NCBI GenBank assembly: GCA_964398315.1
Contig: CAYNMV010000011.1
Location: 20,796-84,795 of the forward strand
Direction: 5' to 3'
Length of the DNA: 64,000 nt
Source: JADLCB01 sp964398315
GTDB taxonomy: Bacteria > Planctomycetota > Phycisphaerae > Tepidisphaerales > Tepidisphaeraceae
The position numbers were made by a program, and so were the translations under genes. Below are positions 53,428-61,971 of the stretch, in pieces (position 1 is the first letter of the stretch; the number at the start of each line of letters is the position of its first letter). The notes beneath the pieces were generated by a model, which did no database searches, had not been told where the DNA came from, and saw nothing but the letters and a program-made list of their open reading frames with translations.

Positions 53428-54414
53428 CTATTCATCCGGCCAGTAGCGACGGCGCAGGCGCGGCCGGCGGGAGGGCGGTTGTGGATCGTCCTGGCGCGGT
53501 TGGGCGAACAGTTGCAGGTGCAGGACCACCTGGTTGTCCCAGACCAGCGCTGAGCCGCTGAGCAGCTCATCGCCCAGCCGCCAGTCCTGGCCTTCGCCGG
53601 GTGAATCGAACGCCTCCCATTTCCCCACCGCGGCCCGTGCCAGCACCGCGCCCACCCCTTCGGATTCGTTCACCTGACCCGCAGCGCCGGTGTGGTCGTG
53701 CAGCAGGTCGATCGCGTAGCTGTCCACCAGCGAGTCCCAGAAGTAGCGCAGCGTGGCATGGCGGTCGAACAGGTCCAGCCCCTGGAAGCGGCCGCGGTGG
53801 AAAATGGCCATTCCCACCGCCTCCGCGGGCAGGTGCAGTGCCGAGCGAAACTCGCTCAGCTCGCGCTGCCGCTGGGCATAGGCATCGGCCAGCGCCATCG
53901 TCTGGCTGACGGTGTCAGAGGAAGCCAGCGAGCACGCCACCTCGTTCCACACCGCGTGCTGATCGGCATCGTGGCGCCGGCGGGCCCGAAGCGAATCGTA
54001 CACCCGGCGCGACTTGCCCGAGCGCACCCGGTGACTGGCCGATTTTCCCCCTTTGAAGGCCGCACTTGTCGTATGCCAGCGGCCCGCCTCGACGCAGGAA
54101 ACCGGGATTGTCAGCGTGCTGCGCGCCGGCACCAGTACATCGGTGTTGAGGATGCGGTTTTGCTTGGCCCCGACCAGTTCCTGCCCGTCCATCAGGAACA
54201 GCCGCACATCCAGGTCATTGCGCACCTTCACCTCCGGCACCGATCCGGCAGCGCTGATCTCGGTGATCTTCACCTTGTCCAGGTGGTCGCTGCTGAGCAG
54301 GGCGTAGGGCGGCTGACCGTGCGACGGGCCGAGAATCGGCACGAAGCGCAGGTGCTGACCCTGTGGGCTGTCGGGCCGGACGATGCGGGTGCGCTGGGCG
54401 ATTGCTTCGGTCAT
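53428..54414 (-). CDS. ARPP-1-like domain protein (DUF6569 type)
   Basis: A 328-residue cytosolic protein. LFLMDGQELVGAKQNRILNT followed by DVLVPARSTLTIPVSCVEAGRW is the hallmark of the ARPP-1 family, named for association with ADP-ribosylglycohydrolase, rhodanese and phosphatase domains. The function is not known; the family has been proposed, on genomic context, to work with ADP-ribose or phosphoester metabolism. Here no such partner is adjacent. ATG 54414 is chosen because upstream codons are Arg/Pro-rich. Recognition is by motif memory, so family naming is moderately certain. Confidence 0.7.
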   Translation of the reverse strand: MTEAIAQRTRIVRPDSPQGQHLRFVPILGPSHGQPPYALLSSDHLDKVKITEISAAGSVPEVKVRNDLDVRLFLMDGQELVGAKQNRILNTDVLVPARSTLTIPVSCVEAGRWHTTSAAFKGGKSASHRVRSGKSRRVYDSLRARRRHDADQHAVWNEVACSLASSDTVSQTMALADAYAQRQRELSEFRSALHLPAEAVGMAIFHRGRFQGLDLFDRHATLRYFWDSLVDSYAIDLLHDHTGAAGQVNESEGVGAVLARAAVGKWEAFDSPGEGQDWRLGDELLSGSALVWDNQVVLHLQLFAQPRQDDPQPPSRRPRLRRRYWPDE

Positions 54415-54522
54415 GCGGCGGCTCCGTTCCCCTGGGGCTGGCTGCAATCCGCCCAGGCGATGAGGCAAAGACTATCCGACCGCACTGACAACACCCTGTC
54501 AGCGGAGCGCTGCTATTTCACA

Positions 54523-55005
54523 CTATTTTCTTGCCTCCAGCCGGCTCACGCGCATCCTGAGGTCATCGATGGTTCGCTTCATCTGATCCAGGTCGCGCTG
54601 GAGTTGGCGCAGCTCATTGCCGCCAGTGCTTCGGCGTTCCTGCTCGATGGTCTTCAGGCGCTTGTCCTGCTCCTGCGCCTGCCGGGTCAGCCGGGTGAGG
54701 GTGTCGTTGAGCTGCCGGAGCGACTGCTCATCAGCTTTTGCCGCGGCCTGGCGGGTGCGGTCATCGGCCTTGAGCTGTTTCTCAATGGCCTCCACCCGCG
54801 CCAGGAGGGTGCTGTCAGGGCGGAATGGATCGCGTACCACCAGCTTCTCCAGCGCGGTTACCCGCTCGGTGAGGGCCTGCACCCGTCTGGCGACATCGTT
54901 TTCCTGTCCGCCGTGAGGTGGCGCTGGTGCGGTAACAGACAGAACGGTGAGGATCGCCGCGAGCAGCAGGGCGAAGACGATGTGGGAGATCGGAGAAGTG
55001 CGCAT
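54523..55005 (-). CDS. Membrane-anchored coiled-coil protein of unknown function
   Basis: 160 residues: an N-terminal membrane helix (about 6-27, HIVFALLLAAILTVLSVTAP) and then a nearly continuous charged coiled coil (about 38-158) with heptads such as LTRLTRQAQEQDKRLKTIEQ and LRQLQRDLDQMKRTIDDL. No catalytic motif. It would sit in the inner membrane with the coil in the periplasm, or the reverse. ATG at 55005 is the only start that gives a signal/anchor at the N-terminus. Divergent from the WYL regulator gene. Confidence 0.75.
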   Translation of the reverse strand: MRTSPISHIVFALLLAAILTVLSVTAPAPPHGGQENDVARRVQALTERVTALEKLVVRDPFRPDSTLLARVEAIEKQLKADDRTRQAAAKADEQSLRQLNDTLTRLTRQAQEQDKRLKTIEQERRSTGGNELRQLQRDLDQMKRTIDDLRMRVSRLEARK

Positions 55006-55105
55006 GCCATCATCATACCCTGTCGTGATATGCGGCGACCGGCACGATGGCGATGACGGCACGCCGTAGCACTTGGGACGGTGCAGGGCAGGGCGGATAC
55101 GATAC

Positions 55106-55129
55106 GTACGTGGCTCGATTGAGCCGTAC
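55106..55129. promoter_or_regulatory. Palindrome in the coiled-coil/WYL divergent spacer
   Basis: GTACG-TG-GCTC (55106-55116) and GAGCCGTAC (55121-55129) pair over nine bases with a two-base bulge. It lies 40 bases before a TATAGT box (55161-55166) and 62 bases before ATG 55191. Candidate operator for autoregulation by the WYL protein; inference only. Confidence 0.35.
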
Positions 55130-55190
55130 AAAAAAGGGCTGAATCGCGCGGTGTACCTGATATAGTGTTTGGCGACTGGAAAGGGGCTGC

Positions 55191-56309
55191 ATGTCGGCTG
55201 ATTACTCACGCATACATCGACTGCTGAAGATTCTGACGCTGATCCAGGGTTCCAGCGGCTGGACTGCCAAGCGCCTGGCGGTGGAGTGCGGCACCTCTGA
55301 GCGCACGATCTTTCGCGATTTGCAGATGCTGGAGGGTGCCGGGATCCCGTACTTTTTCGATCAGGAGACCGGCGGCTACAGCATTCATCGCGATTTTTTT
55401 CTGCCGCCGGTGCAGTTGACGCTGGATGAGGCGCTGGCCCTGGTAGCACTGGGCGAGCAGGTGGGCGGCAGCGAGCAGGTGCCCTTCATGCGCAGCGCTG
55501 GCCGGGCGATTAGCAAGCTGCGCGGCCAACTTCCCTCGGAGATGCGCCAGGAGGTGGAGCGCATCACGGACCAGGTCAGCATCAAGCTCGCCGCCAGCAC
55601 GCCGCCGGAAGGAATGGCGGATGTGCATGAGATTGTGCGGCGGGCGCTGGCGACGGGACGGGTGTTGAGATGCCAGTATGAGTCCGTTACCGGCAATGAT
55701 CCGGCCAGGCTCACCACGGGCCGCTCGGGGAAGCCTGCCGCAGATGAACCGCAGACATTCCTGCTCCAGCCGTATTCACTGCTGTTCAACCAGCGGGCAT
55801 GGTATGTGCTGGGACATCACAGCGGGCACGATGCCGTGCGCTGCCTGAAGCTCAATCGCTTTACGCGCATCGAGCTGACCGATATGACCTTCACCCGCCC
55901 CAGGGATTTCAGCCTGGACAGGCATCTGGGCAATGCCTGGCGGATGATCCGCGGCACACCAACCTATGACGTGGAACTGGTGTTTGATGCTGCCTTCGCC
56001 GAGACCATCGCCGACACCCACTGGCATTCAACGCAGGAGGTCACGTGGCACGATGATGGATCGATCACCTTCCGCTGCCGGGTGGATGGGCTGGAGGAGA
56101 TCGTCTGGTGGGTGCTGAGCATGGGGCCCCATTGCATTGTGAAACAGCCCACGGAACTGGCCCGGCGGGTAAAAGAGCTGGCCGAGGGTGTGGTGAAGAA
56201 TTACCCGTCGCGTCCCACTGGCCGGAAAGCGGGCAAGGCGAGGAAGCAGATGGCAAGGGTGGAGAAGTCTGACAGTCGGAAGCTGAAGGCTGAAACAGTG
56301 GAACGCTGA
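55191..56309 (+). CDS. YafY-type HTH and WYL-domain transcriptional regulator
   Basis: DNA-binding regulator whose WYL domain probably senses a nucleotide or nucleic-acid ligand. The N-terminus is a winged helix (about 8-55, TAKRLAVECGTSERTIFRDL); the WYL core reads LLQPYSLLFNQRAWYVLGHH followed by LKLNRFTRIELTD. A WCX-like C-terminal domain and a basic Lys/Arg-rich tail follow. GGAAAGGGG before ATG 55191 is a good ribosome-binding site. No defence genes are near, so a housekeeping regulator is more likely than a phage-defence switch. Confidence 0.88.
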   Translation: MSADYSRIHRLLKILTLIQGSSGWTAKRLAVECGTSERTIFRDLQMLEGAGIPYFFDQETGGYSIHRDFFLPPVQLTLDEALALVALGEQVGGSEQVPFMRSAGRAISKLRGQLPSEMRQEVERITDQVSIKLAASTPPEGMADVHEIVRRALATGRVLRCQYESVTGNDPARLTTGRSGKPAADEPQTFLLQPYSLLFNQRAWYVLGHHSGHDAVRCLKLNRFTRIELTDMTFTRPRDFSLDRHLGNAWRMIRGTPTYDVELVFDAAFAETIADTHWHSTQEVTWHDDGSITFRCRVDGLEEIVWWVLSMGPHCIVKQPTELARRVKELAEGVVKNYPSRPTGRKAGKARKQMARVEKSDSRKLKAETVER

Positions 56310-56352
56310 AACGCCTTTGCCCCGGCTATCATTTCAGGTGCGAGATCAGGCC

Positions 56353-56643
56353 ATGCATCCACGCGGCGGAATCCAGCGCCCACCCCCACGCACCGACCCG
56401 GTCCAGCGCCGGGCGCATCTGGCGCTGCTGTGGACGGTGCGGGATTTGCGCTGGTCGATTGTCCGCGGCCGGCCGATCACGCTGCCGAACCTGTTACGAC
56501 TGCTTAGCCGGCGTCTTCATCAGCTTGATGTACCCGGGCCTGCGGAACCGCAGTACGAGCGCTTACGACAGTTCTACATCACCCAGCAGCCGTTCCGTCG
56601 CCGGCCGGTGTGGAGCCGATCGGGAAGGCTGATTGAGTGCTGA
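56353..56643 (+). CDS. Unrecognised small basic protein
   Basis: A 96-residue product (108 from an upstream start at 56317) rich in Arg, Leu and Pro, with an amphipathic central part (LALLWTVRDLRWSIVRGRP, TLPNLLRLLSRRLHQ). No family recognised. It follows the WYL gene after 43 bases on the same strand, with codon use roughly like its neighbours. It could be chance coding; a regulator partner role is not supported by anything visible. Confidence 0.4.
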   Translation: MHPRGGIQRPPPRTDPVQRRAHLALLWTVRDLRWSIVRGRPITLPNLLRLLSRRLHQLDVPGPAEPQYERLRQFYITQQPFRRRPVWSRSGRLIEC

Positions 56644-56806
56644 TCCAGCCATCCCGGACGGGTGTGATTTGCGCCATGCAGCGGAGATCGTTTTGCCAGA
56701 TATTGCGATGTATGGTGATGTAAGTAATTGCTGTTGCTGGACGGTCGAATTCGGTATCATCCGCTTGCGCAAAAAGGCTTGGGGGGAGAAATGCAGGTAA
56801 GGAGAT

Positions 56807-57610
56807 ATGGATCGTTGTCGTGCTGGCTTGGTGGTGTTGGCTTGCGTGATGCTGTCGAGCGCGGTTGCGGCGGGGGGAAACACGTATGTGGTCCATGGGC
56901 ATGAGGCCGATTTCGGCGCCCAGGGCCTGCTGATCAACGAAGATACAACGCTGCGGGTCGGGGCCACGTCGGATACGTACGAGGGACTGCTTCCGCCGGA
57001 CCTGAACGGCTTTTTCCTGTTCGAACTGCCGGTTCCGGGCGCAACGGAGCAGCCGATCGTGCAGTCGGCCCGTCTGTCGTTTCACGTTTCCGGCATCGTC
57101 GGTACGCCCTCATTTTCCCTCGATCTCTACGGGCTGCCGCGGGCACGGCAGCTCAGCGAGTTCGATCCCAACCAGACCTGGTATGACCCAACGCCTGATC
57201 TGTACAGCGGCCCGGCTGCCAATGCGCCATCGGACCATACGCTGATCCAGAGCGGGCTGGTGTCGCCTGCTCTGATCAACGAGCCCTTCGAGCCGGTGCG
57301 TATCACCACCGCCGTGCAGGCAGAGGCGATCCTGGCGGCCTATCTCACCAGCCTGTATGAGGCAGGTGGGGCGGGGCAACTGGTGATGTTTCGGTTGAAT
57401 CCTGACCAGTCCCCGGAGGACTTGGGCGACATCGATGTCGGGTATGAGATCCAGTTTGCCGGGACGTTTGATTTCGACCGCGGCGCTCACGCTACCAACG
57501 AGCCGGACCTGATGCCGATGTTAGAACTGACGCTCGTGCCTGAGCCGGGCACGGGGCTGCTGGCGCTGACGCCGCTGGCGGCAGGCCTGCTGCGGCGACG
57601 CCGCCATTGA
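56807..57610 (+). CDS. PEP-CTERM sorted secreted protein
   Basis: Exported protein with a Sec signal peptide (LVVLACVMLSSAVAAG) and a C-terminal sorting tail: VPEPGTGLLAL, hydrophobic helix, RRRRH. Exosortase would cut this tail and hold the protein at the cell surface. The middle (about 25-240) is beta-rich and looks like a DNRLRE/TGF-type jelly-roll module (SARLSFHVSGIVGTPSFSL), but I cannot name its ligand. AAGGAG lies only two bases before the ATG. No exosortase gene is in the window; EPS loci and PEP-CTERM proteins are known to co-occur. Confidence 0.85.
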   Translation: MDRCRAGLVVLACVMLSSAVAAGGNTYVVHGHEADFGAQGLLINEDTTLRVGATSDTYEGLLPPDLNGFFLFELPVPGATEQPIVQSARLSFHVSGIVGTPSFSLDLYGLPRARQLSEFDPNQTWYDPTPDLYSGPAANAPSDHTLIQSGLVSPALINEPFEPVRITTAVQAEAILAAYLTSLYEAGGAGQLVMFRLNPDQSPEDLGDIDVGYEIQFAGTFDFDRGAHATNEPDLMPMLELTLVPEPGTGLLALTPLAAGLLRRRRH

Positions 57611-57801
57611 AAAAGCTGCAAGTGTTCCACGTGGAACACGGCTGCCATACTGGCATATCAGAATGGGTTGCGCAATCTTGCTGAGCAGGGGCTCTCGGCT
57701 GTAAAGTCTGCTGCATGCTGGCCCGCGGATGACGCGGCGGCTGATCGGTCATCGGCGAGCGTCCCACCCGTCAGAGTGCAGCACCGATCCTGGACAGAGG
57801 T

Positions 57802-58683
57802 ATGCCCGGTTCTTGCTCCATTTTCTGCCTGCGTGGCTGCCTGCGCCAGAGCGGGGACGGGGGGCGCTGGCGGCGGGGCGGCGGGGGGTTCACGCTGGTT
57901 GAGCTGCTGGTGATCCTCGCAGTCATCACGATCCTGGTGGCCCTGCTGTTGCCGGTGGTGCAGCAGACGCGATGGCAGGCCCGCTCCGTGCGCTGCCTGA
58001 ACAATTTGCGGCAAGTGTCAATCGGCCTGCTGAATTACGCCCAGGCGCATGGCGGGTACTTTCCCCCGGCCGATGGCCCGGACAAGTGGTTTGATCTACC
58101 CCGTCTCGGCCAGTTCCTGGCCAATGCCCCGTCCCTGGCGAGCGATGCTGCCAATACGGTTTACGTCTGCCCCGAAGATGACAACAGCATCCGCTCCTAT
58201 GCCCTGAATGTCTGGGCGGCGAGCAGGATTCCGCAAGGCCTGCTGAGTGCCATTCCGCAGCGGGGTAAACCTTTCCGCCTGGGCGCGGCCCAGGCGGATC
58301 GGCTCATCCTGGTCACCGAGGCCCATTCGGGTTTTACCGCCGCGTCCATGTTCGGCCTAACCCAGACCAGCGACTGGACCGCCAGCGACAAGATCGGCAT
58401 GTACGGCCTGACCCCCGGGGCGCGGTTTGGGGGCGGGGGTGGGATCAGTCCGCCGCTGTCCAGTGCCCTGGTGGGCCTGCGCTTTGCGCCCCAGATCACC
58501 GAGTTGCCTTATTACCGTCATCGCCGGCCAGGGCAGTCGGATCTGGGTGCGGTGCATATTGCGTTTCTCGATGCTCACGCCGCCGGGTTTCGCCAGGCGG
58601 AACTGGTGGAGATTGATACCGGGCGAAGCACCCTTGAAGCCCTCTGGTCGCCACTGGATTACCAACTCAACCCGCCGGAATAG
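57802..58683 (+). CDS. Type II secretion-like pseudopilin with prepilin leader
   Basis: Major family of planctomycete pseudopilins. A basic leader of 29 residues ends before GFTLVELLVILAVITILVAL, the prepilin peptidase site and N-terminal helix, followed by CLNNLRQVSIGLLNYAQAHG and a C-terminal globular part with the H-x-DG-like end HIAFLDAHAAG. The product probably assembles into a short periplasmic fibre after cleavage and N-methylation. The 293-residue length is typical. No other secretion genes are next to it; such genes are often scattered and numerous in Planctomycetota. Confidence 0.9.
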   Translation: MPGSCSIFCLRGCLRQSGDGGRWRRGGGGFTLVELLVILAVITILVALLLPVVQQTRWQARSVRCLNNLRQVSIGLLNYAQAHGGYFPPADGPDKWFDLPRLGQFLANAPSLASDAANTVYVCPEDDNSIRSYALNVWAASRIPQGLLSAIPQRGKPFRLGAAQADRLILVTEAHSGFTAASMFGLTQTSDWTASDKIGMYGLTPGARFGGGGGISPPLSSALVGLRFAPQITELPYYRHRRPGQSDLGAVHIAFLDAHAAGFRQAELVEIDTGRSTLEALWSPLDYQLNPPE

Positions 58684-58799
58684 CCCGGAAAACGGCGCCT
58701 GCGGTTGGGTAACTGCGTTTGTATGGCAGTGGAAGGAATCATAGAGTATACTTGAGCATGTTGAACGGGCGGCCCGCCTGATCGGCGGCCGATTCGCTT

Positions 58800-58865
58800 G
58801 CCGGGAGGTTTCCCCGGTGAAGGTTCCCCCCCTCCTTCGCCACCCTCCCGGCTCTTTTTCTGTCT
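58800..58865 (+). terminator. Strong terminator, possibly of a short leader RNA or sRNA
   Basis: GCCGGGAGG (58800-58808) and CCTCCCGGC (58844-58852) form the outer stem; GGTGAAGG and CCTTCGCC pair inside with one wobble; TCTTTTTCT follows. A TATACT box at 58747-58752 lies about 50 bases upstream, so either the pseudopilin mRNA ends here or a ~105-base RNA is made. The loop is very C-rich (CCCCCCCTCC). Confidence 0.8.
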
Positions 58866-58957
58866 GCTGGTGATATTTCTGTTCACACTTCCGGGGATGC
58901 CGCAGGCTTGAGTATGCTGTTCGACACAATCACTTCGCCCCCACAGTTGGAGCGGCA

Positions 58958-59578
58958 ATGGAGATGACCGATCGCAAGCGCCAACTGATCGATCGCGCCG
59001 TTGCGGGCGATGTGGCTGCCTTCGAGCAGCTTTTCCTGGCCGAGCGCCGCCGGCTGGAGGGGCTGATCCGCGGTCTGCTGCCCCAGTCCCTGGCCTCGAT
59101 CATCGAGCCGGCGGATGTGATGCAGGATGTGTTCCAGCACGCCTTTTCCAACCAGAGCACCTTCCAGCCGCAGGGGGACGATGCCGTTTTCCAGTGGCTG
59201 GCGACCATCGCCCGCAATCACGTGCTCAACCTGATCCGCGCCCAAACCACCGCCAAACGCGGCCGCGGATGGACACGCCTGAGAGACGGCGACTCGGATG
59301 AGGCGTCCGTGGTGTCGATGCTGGATCAGTTGGCCCATTACCGGCGCTCTCCCAGCGCATCTGCGGCGGCACATGAGATGGTCATACTGATGGAGTCTGC
59401 GCTGGAGCGGTTGCCTGATGATCAGCGCCGGGCAGTGGAGTTGCGCTATCTTGCCGGAAAGTCGGTTGCCGAGGTGGCACAGGGCATGGACCGCTCGGAA
59501 GCGGCGATCAAAATGCTCTGCCAGCGCGCCCTGTCGGCCTTGCGAAGTGCGTTACCCCTCCCAGCCGATGGTGTTTGA
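58958..59578 (+). CDS. ECF-type RNA polymerase sigma factor
   Basis: Sigma-70 family protein of 206 residues with region 2 (AFEQLFLAERRRLEGLIRGL, then DVMQDVFQHAFSN and FQWLATIARNHVLNLIRAQT) and region 4 (LERLPDDQRRAVELRYLAGK then SVAEVAQGMDRSEAAIKMLC). The insert of ~35 residues between regions is typical of planctomycete ECF groups paired with Ser/Thr kinases. ATG 58958 and 58964 are both possible. The kinase gene follows after about 200 bases with a large hairpin between them; phosphorylation or sequestration by the kinase would replace a classical anti-sigma factor. Confidence 0.9.
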   Translation: MEMTDRKRQLIDRAVAGDVAAFEQLFLAERRRLEGLIRGLLPQSLASIIEPADVMQDVFQHAFSNQSTFQPQGDDAVFQWLATIARNHVLNLIRAQTTAKRGRGWTRLRDGDSDEASVVSMLDQLAHYRRSPSASAAAHEMVILMESALERLPDDQRRAVELRYLAGKSVAEVAQGMDRSEAAIKMLCQRALSALRSALPLPADGV

Positions 59579-59628
59579 TTGGATAGGGGCTGGAGGGAGC
59601 GCGGATCCTGGGAGGAAGCGGGAGGGAA

Positions 59629-59702
59629 ATGGGGCATGCGAAATACTGAATGGCGGAGTGCTGGTTCTGCCCGTTCATTATTCCGCATGCCCCATCCTTT
59701 GT
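59629..59702 (+). terminator. Long hairpin between sigma factor and kinase genes
   Basis: Perfect 12-bp arms ATGGGGCATGCG (59629-59640) and CGCATGCCCCAT (59684-59695); inside, AATG/CATT pair further. CCTTTGTTGTTCTT follows, a moderately T-rich tail. It could terminate the sigma gene or attenuate read-through into the kinase gene. Confidence 0.6.
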
Positions 59703-59780
59703 TGTTCTTGTGTGATTGTCTATTTGTTGCTTATGTGGGATTGGGGTTTCGGGTAGCTGAAAGAGAATGGCATCGCACAG

Positions 59781-61823
59781 TTGGTGGCAGAATCCGTTGA
59801 AGACATCATCGCCGATGTAATTGAGCGTCGGGCCGCCGGGGAGGTGGTAACCGACGCCGAGGTGCTGGCTGCGCACCCGGAGTTGCGGGCAGAACTGGCC
59901 GAAGAGCTGGCCGCCTTGCGCGCGGTGCACCGGGCCATGCTTGCCGCCCACCGATCGCGCTCGAGCGCGGGCGGCAGCGCTGCATCAGCGCCCAGTCCTG
60001 CCGATACAGCCGATACTGCCGTGCCCGCTTCCGGCCCCGCCGCAGCCCTGCCGCACATCCACGGTTACCTGGTGCTGCGGGAGATCGGCCGCGGCGGCCA
60101 GGGATGCGTTTACCTGGCCGTCCACGAGCCTACCGGCCGGCGGATGGCGCTCAAGGTGGTGGGGGATGGATCACCGCTGACCAGCTCGCGCCAGCGAAAA
60201 CGTTTCGGCCGCGAGGCGGATGTCATGGCGACGGTCGATCATCCACACGTGGTCAAGATCACCGATCGCGGATACACCCGCAGCGGCGCTCTCTACCTGG
60301 CGATGGACTACATCGACGGGCCGGCCCTCGATGAATGGCTGATCGAGCGGCGGACCTGTTCCAGCGACTATCAGCGGGAGGTGGCCCGCCTGTTCGCCGC
60401 CATCGCCCGGGCCGCGCATGAATGCCATCGCCATGGCATCATCCACCGCGACCTCAAGCCAACCAATATTCGCGTCGATCGCCATGACCGGCCGTATATC
60501 CTCGATTTCGGCCTGGCGCGGGTGTCGGACGGAGTGTCCGCCCTGGAGCAACTGACTGTTGATGGGCCGCACGCAACCCTTGCCGGGCAGGTGATCGGCT
60601 CATTGCCGTGGGCCAGTCCCGAGCAGGCGGCAGGGCGGCTGGACGAAGTGGGCGCCCAAAGCGATGTCTATTCGCTGGGCATCATGCTTTACCAGGCGCT
60701 GACCGGCGATTTCCCCTATCCGGTTACGGTGGAACTGCGGCAACTGCTGGAAAACATCGAGCGCTGTCCGCCGCGGGCGCCCATCCGCCTGGCGTACCAT
60801 GCCCGGCCACGCTGCGATTCAGCGCTCGAGGCAATCGTGCTGAAGGCGATCGCCAAGCCGCGCCATGAACGCTATGCCTCGGCCGCGGAACTGGCCGACG
60901 ATCTGGAAAGGTGGTTGGCCGGCGAGCCGGTGACGGCGGACCTCTCCCGCCAGCGCCGTCGATGGCAGTTGCGTGCGGCGGTGGCAGGCGTGCTGGTCCT
61001 GTTGATCGCCACGGTGGCGGCGGCCATCGTACTGTCCCGCCCGACCCCGCCGACCGTCTTCACCCGACCAGCCTTTGTAAACCACCTGGGGATTCGGATG
61101 GTGAAGCTTGATCCGGGGCCGGTGATCGTCGGCAGCCCGCTGGAAGAGCCGGGCCGGCAGATCAACGAGCGACAGTGGGTTACCCGCATCGAACGGCCGT
61201 TCTGGATCGCCACCACCGAAGTTACCCGCGGCCAGTACCGCGCCCTGATGGGCAAGCTGCCGGCAGGGGAGCAGGAAGCCATCGCGGCCGGCACATTGGA
61301 CCCCGAGACGGCGGATGACAGTCTGCCGATCACCCATCTCACCTGGCATGAGGCGGTTGCGTTCTGCCAGGCGCTTTCCGAGGCGGAAGGCAGGCGATAT
61401 CGCCTGCCCAGCGAGATTGAATGGGAGTATGCCGCCCGCGCGGGCACGCAGGGCCGCTTCGGCGGCAGCGGACAGGCCGATTCGATGGCCTGGCATGCCG
61501 GCAACAGCGGTCGTCGTCTCCAGCACATCGCCACGCGCTGGCCCAATCACTGGGGCCTGCATGACCTGCACGGCAACGCGGCCGAATGGTGCAGCGATCC
61601 GTATGGCCCGACCTACCCTGCGGAAAACTCGGTCGACACCCGCATTCCGCCCGAGCGCCGCGCGCGGGTGATCCGCGGCGGCAGCGCTCAGCAGCCGCCC
61701 GAGGAGTGCCGCTCGGCCGCCCGCACACCCGCTGCGCCCGACTGGTACAGCCCCTTCCTGGGTTTCCGCGTCGCCATGGACGATCCGCCCACGGTCAGCC
61801 AGGTCGAATCATCGTCGCCATAG
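59781..61823 (+). CDS. Transmembrane Ser/Thr protein kinase with FGE-sulfatase-like domain
   Basis: Hanks-type kinase: glycine loop IGRGGQGCV 102-110, Lys125, catalytic HRDLKPTN 222-229, DFG 242-244, SPEQ 279-282. The first 60 residues (ADAEV-like TDAEVLAAHPELRAELAEEL) match an N-terminal segment seen in many planctomycete kinases. A membrane helix lies at 399-418. The external part (about 430-665) is an FGE-sulfatase/SUMF1 fold (GIRMVKLDPGPVIVGSP, YRLPSEIEWEYAARAG, RVIRGGS, GFRVA). The active enzyme needs two cysteines near RGGS; only the ECR cysteine is present, so this domain probably binds rather than oxidises. TTG start; partner is the sigma factor upstream. Confidence 0.9.
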   Translation: MVAESVEDIIADVIERRAAGEVVTDAEVLAAHPELRAELAEELAALRAVHRAMLAAHRSRSSAGGSAASAPSPADTADTAVPASGPAAALPHIHGYLVLREIGRGGQGCVYLAVHEPTGRRMALKVVGDGSPLTSSRQRKRFGREADVMATVDHPHVVKITDRGYTRSGALYLAMDYIDGPALDEWLIERRTCSSDYQREVARLFAAIARAAHECHRHGIIHRDLKPTNIRVDRHDRPYILDFGLARVSDGVSALEQLTVDGPHATLAGQVIGSLPWASPEQAAGRLDEVGAQSDVYSLGIMLYQALTGDFPYPVTVELRQLLENIERCPPRAPIRLAYHARPRCDSALEAIVLKAIAKPRHERYASAAELADDLERWLAGEPVTADLSRQRRRWQLRAAVAGVLVLLIATVAAAIVLSRPTPPTVFTRPAFVNHLGIRMVKLDPGPVIVGSPLEEPGRQINERQWVTRIERPFWIATTEVTRGQYRALMGKLPAGEQEAIAAGTLDPETADDSLPITHLTWHEAVAFCQALSEAEGRRYRLPSEIEWEYAARAGTQGRFGGSGQADSMAWHAGNSGRRLQHIATRWPNHWGLHDLHGNAAEWCSDPYGPTYPAENSVDTRIPPERRARVIRGGSAQQPPEECRSAARTPAAPDWYSPFLGFRVAMDDPPTVSQVESSSP

Positions 61824-61971
61824 CGGCCGAAATCTGCTGCCGGTGGGAGGCTTTCGCGAATAATCAGCGGCGCTGAAAAATTGGCGTTACCTTTCTCCGC
61901 TGAAGGTGTTTTACCTGATTGGGAGTACCCCTGAGGCCAGATGAGGACGCAGGTGGGGGAAGGGACGTTCT

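Noticed and set aside
55191..56643. WYL regulator as part of a phage-defence island
   Set aside because: No nuclease, helicase, toxin, methylase or other defence gene lies nearby; flanking genes are structural or surface proteins.
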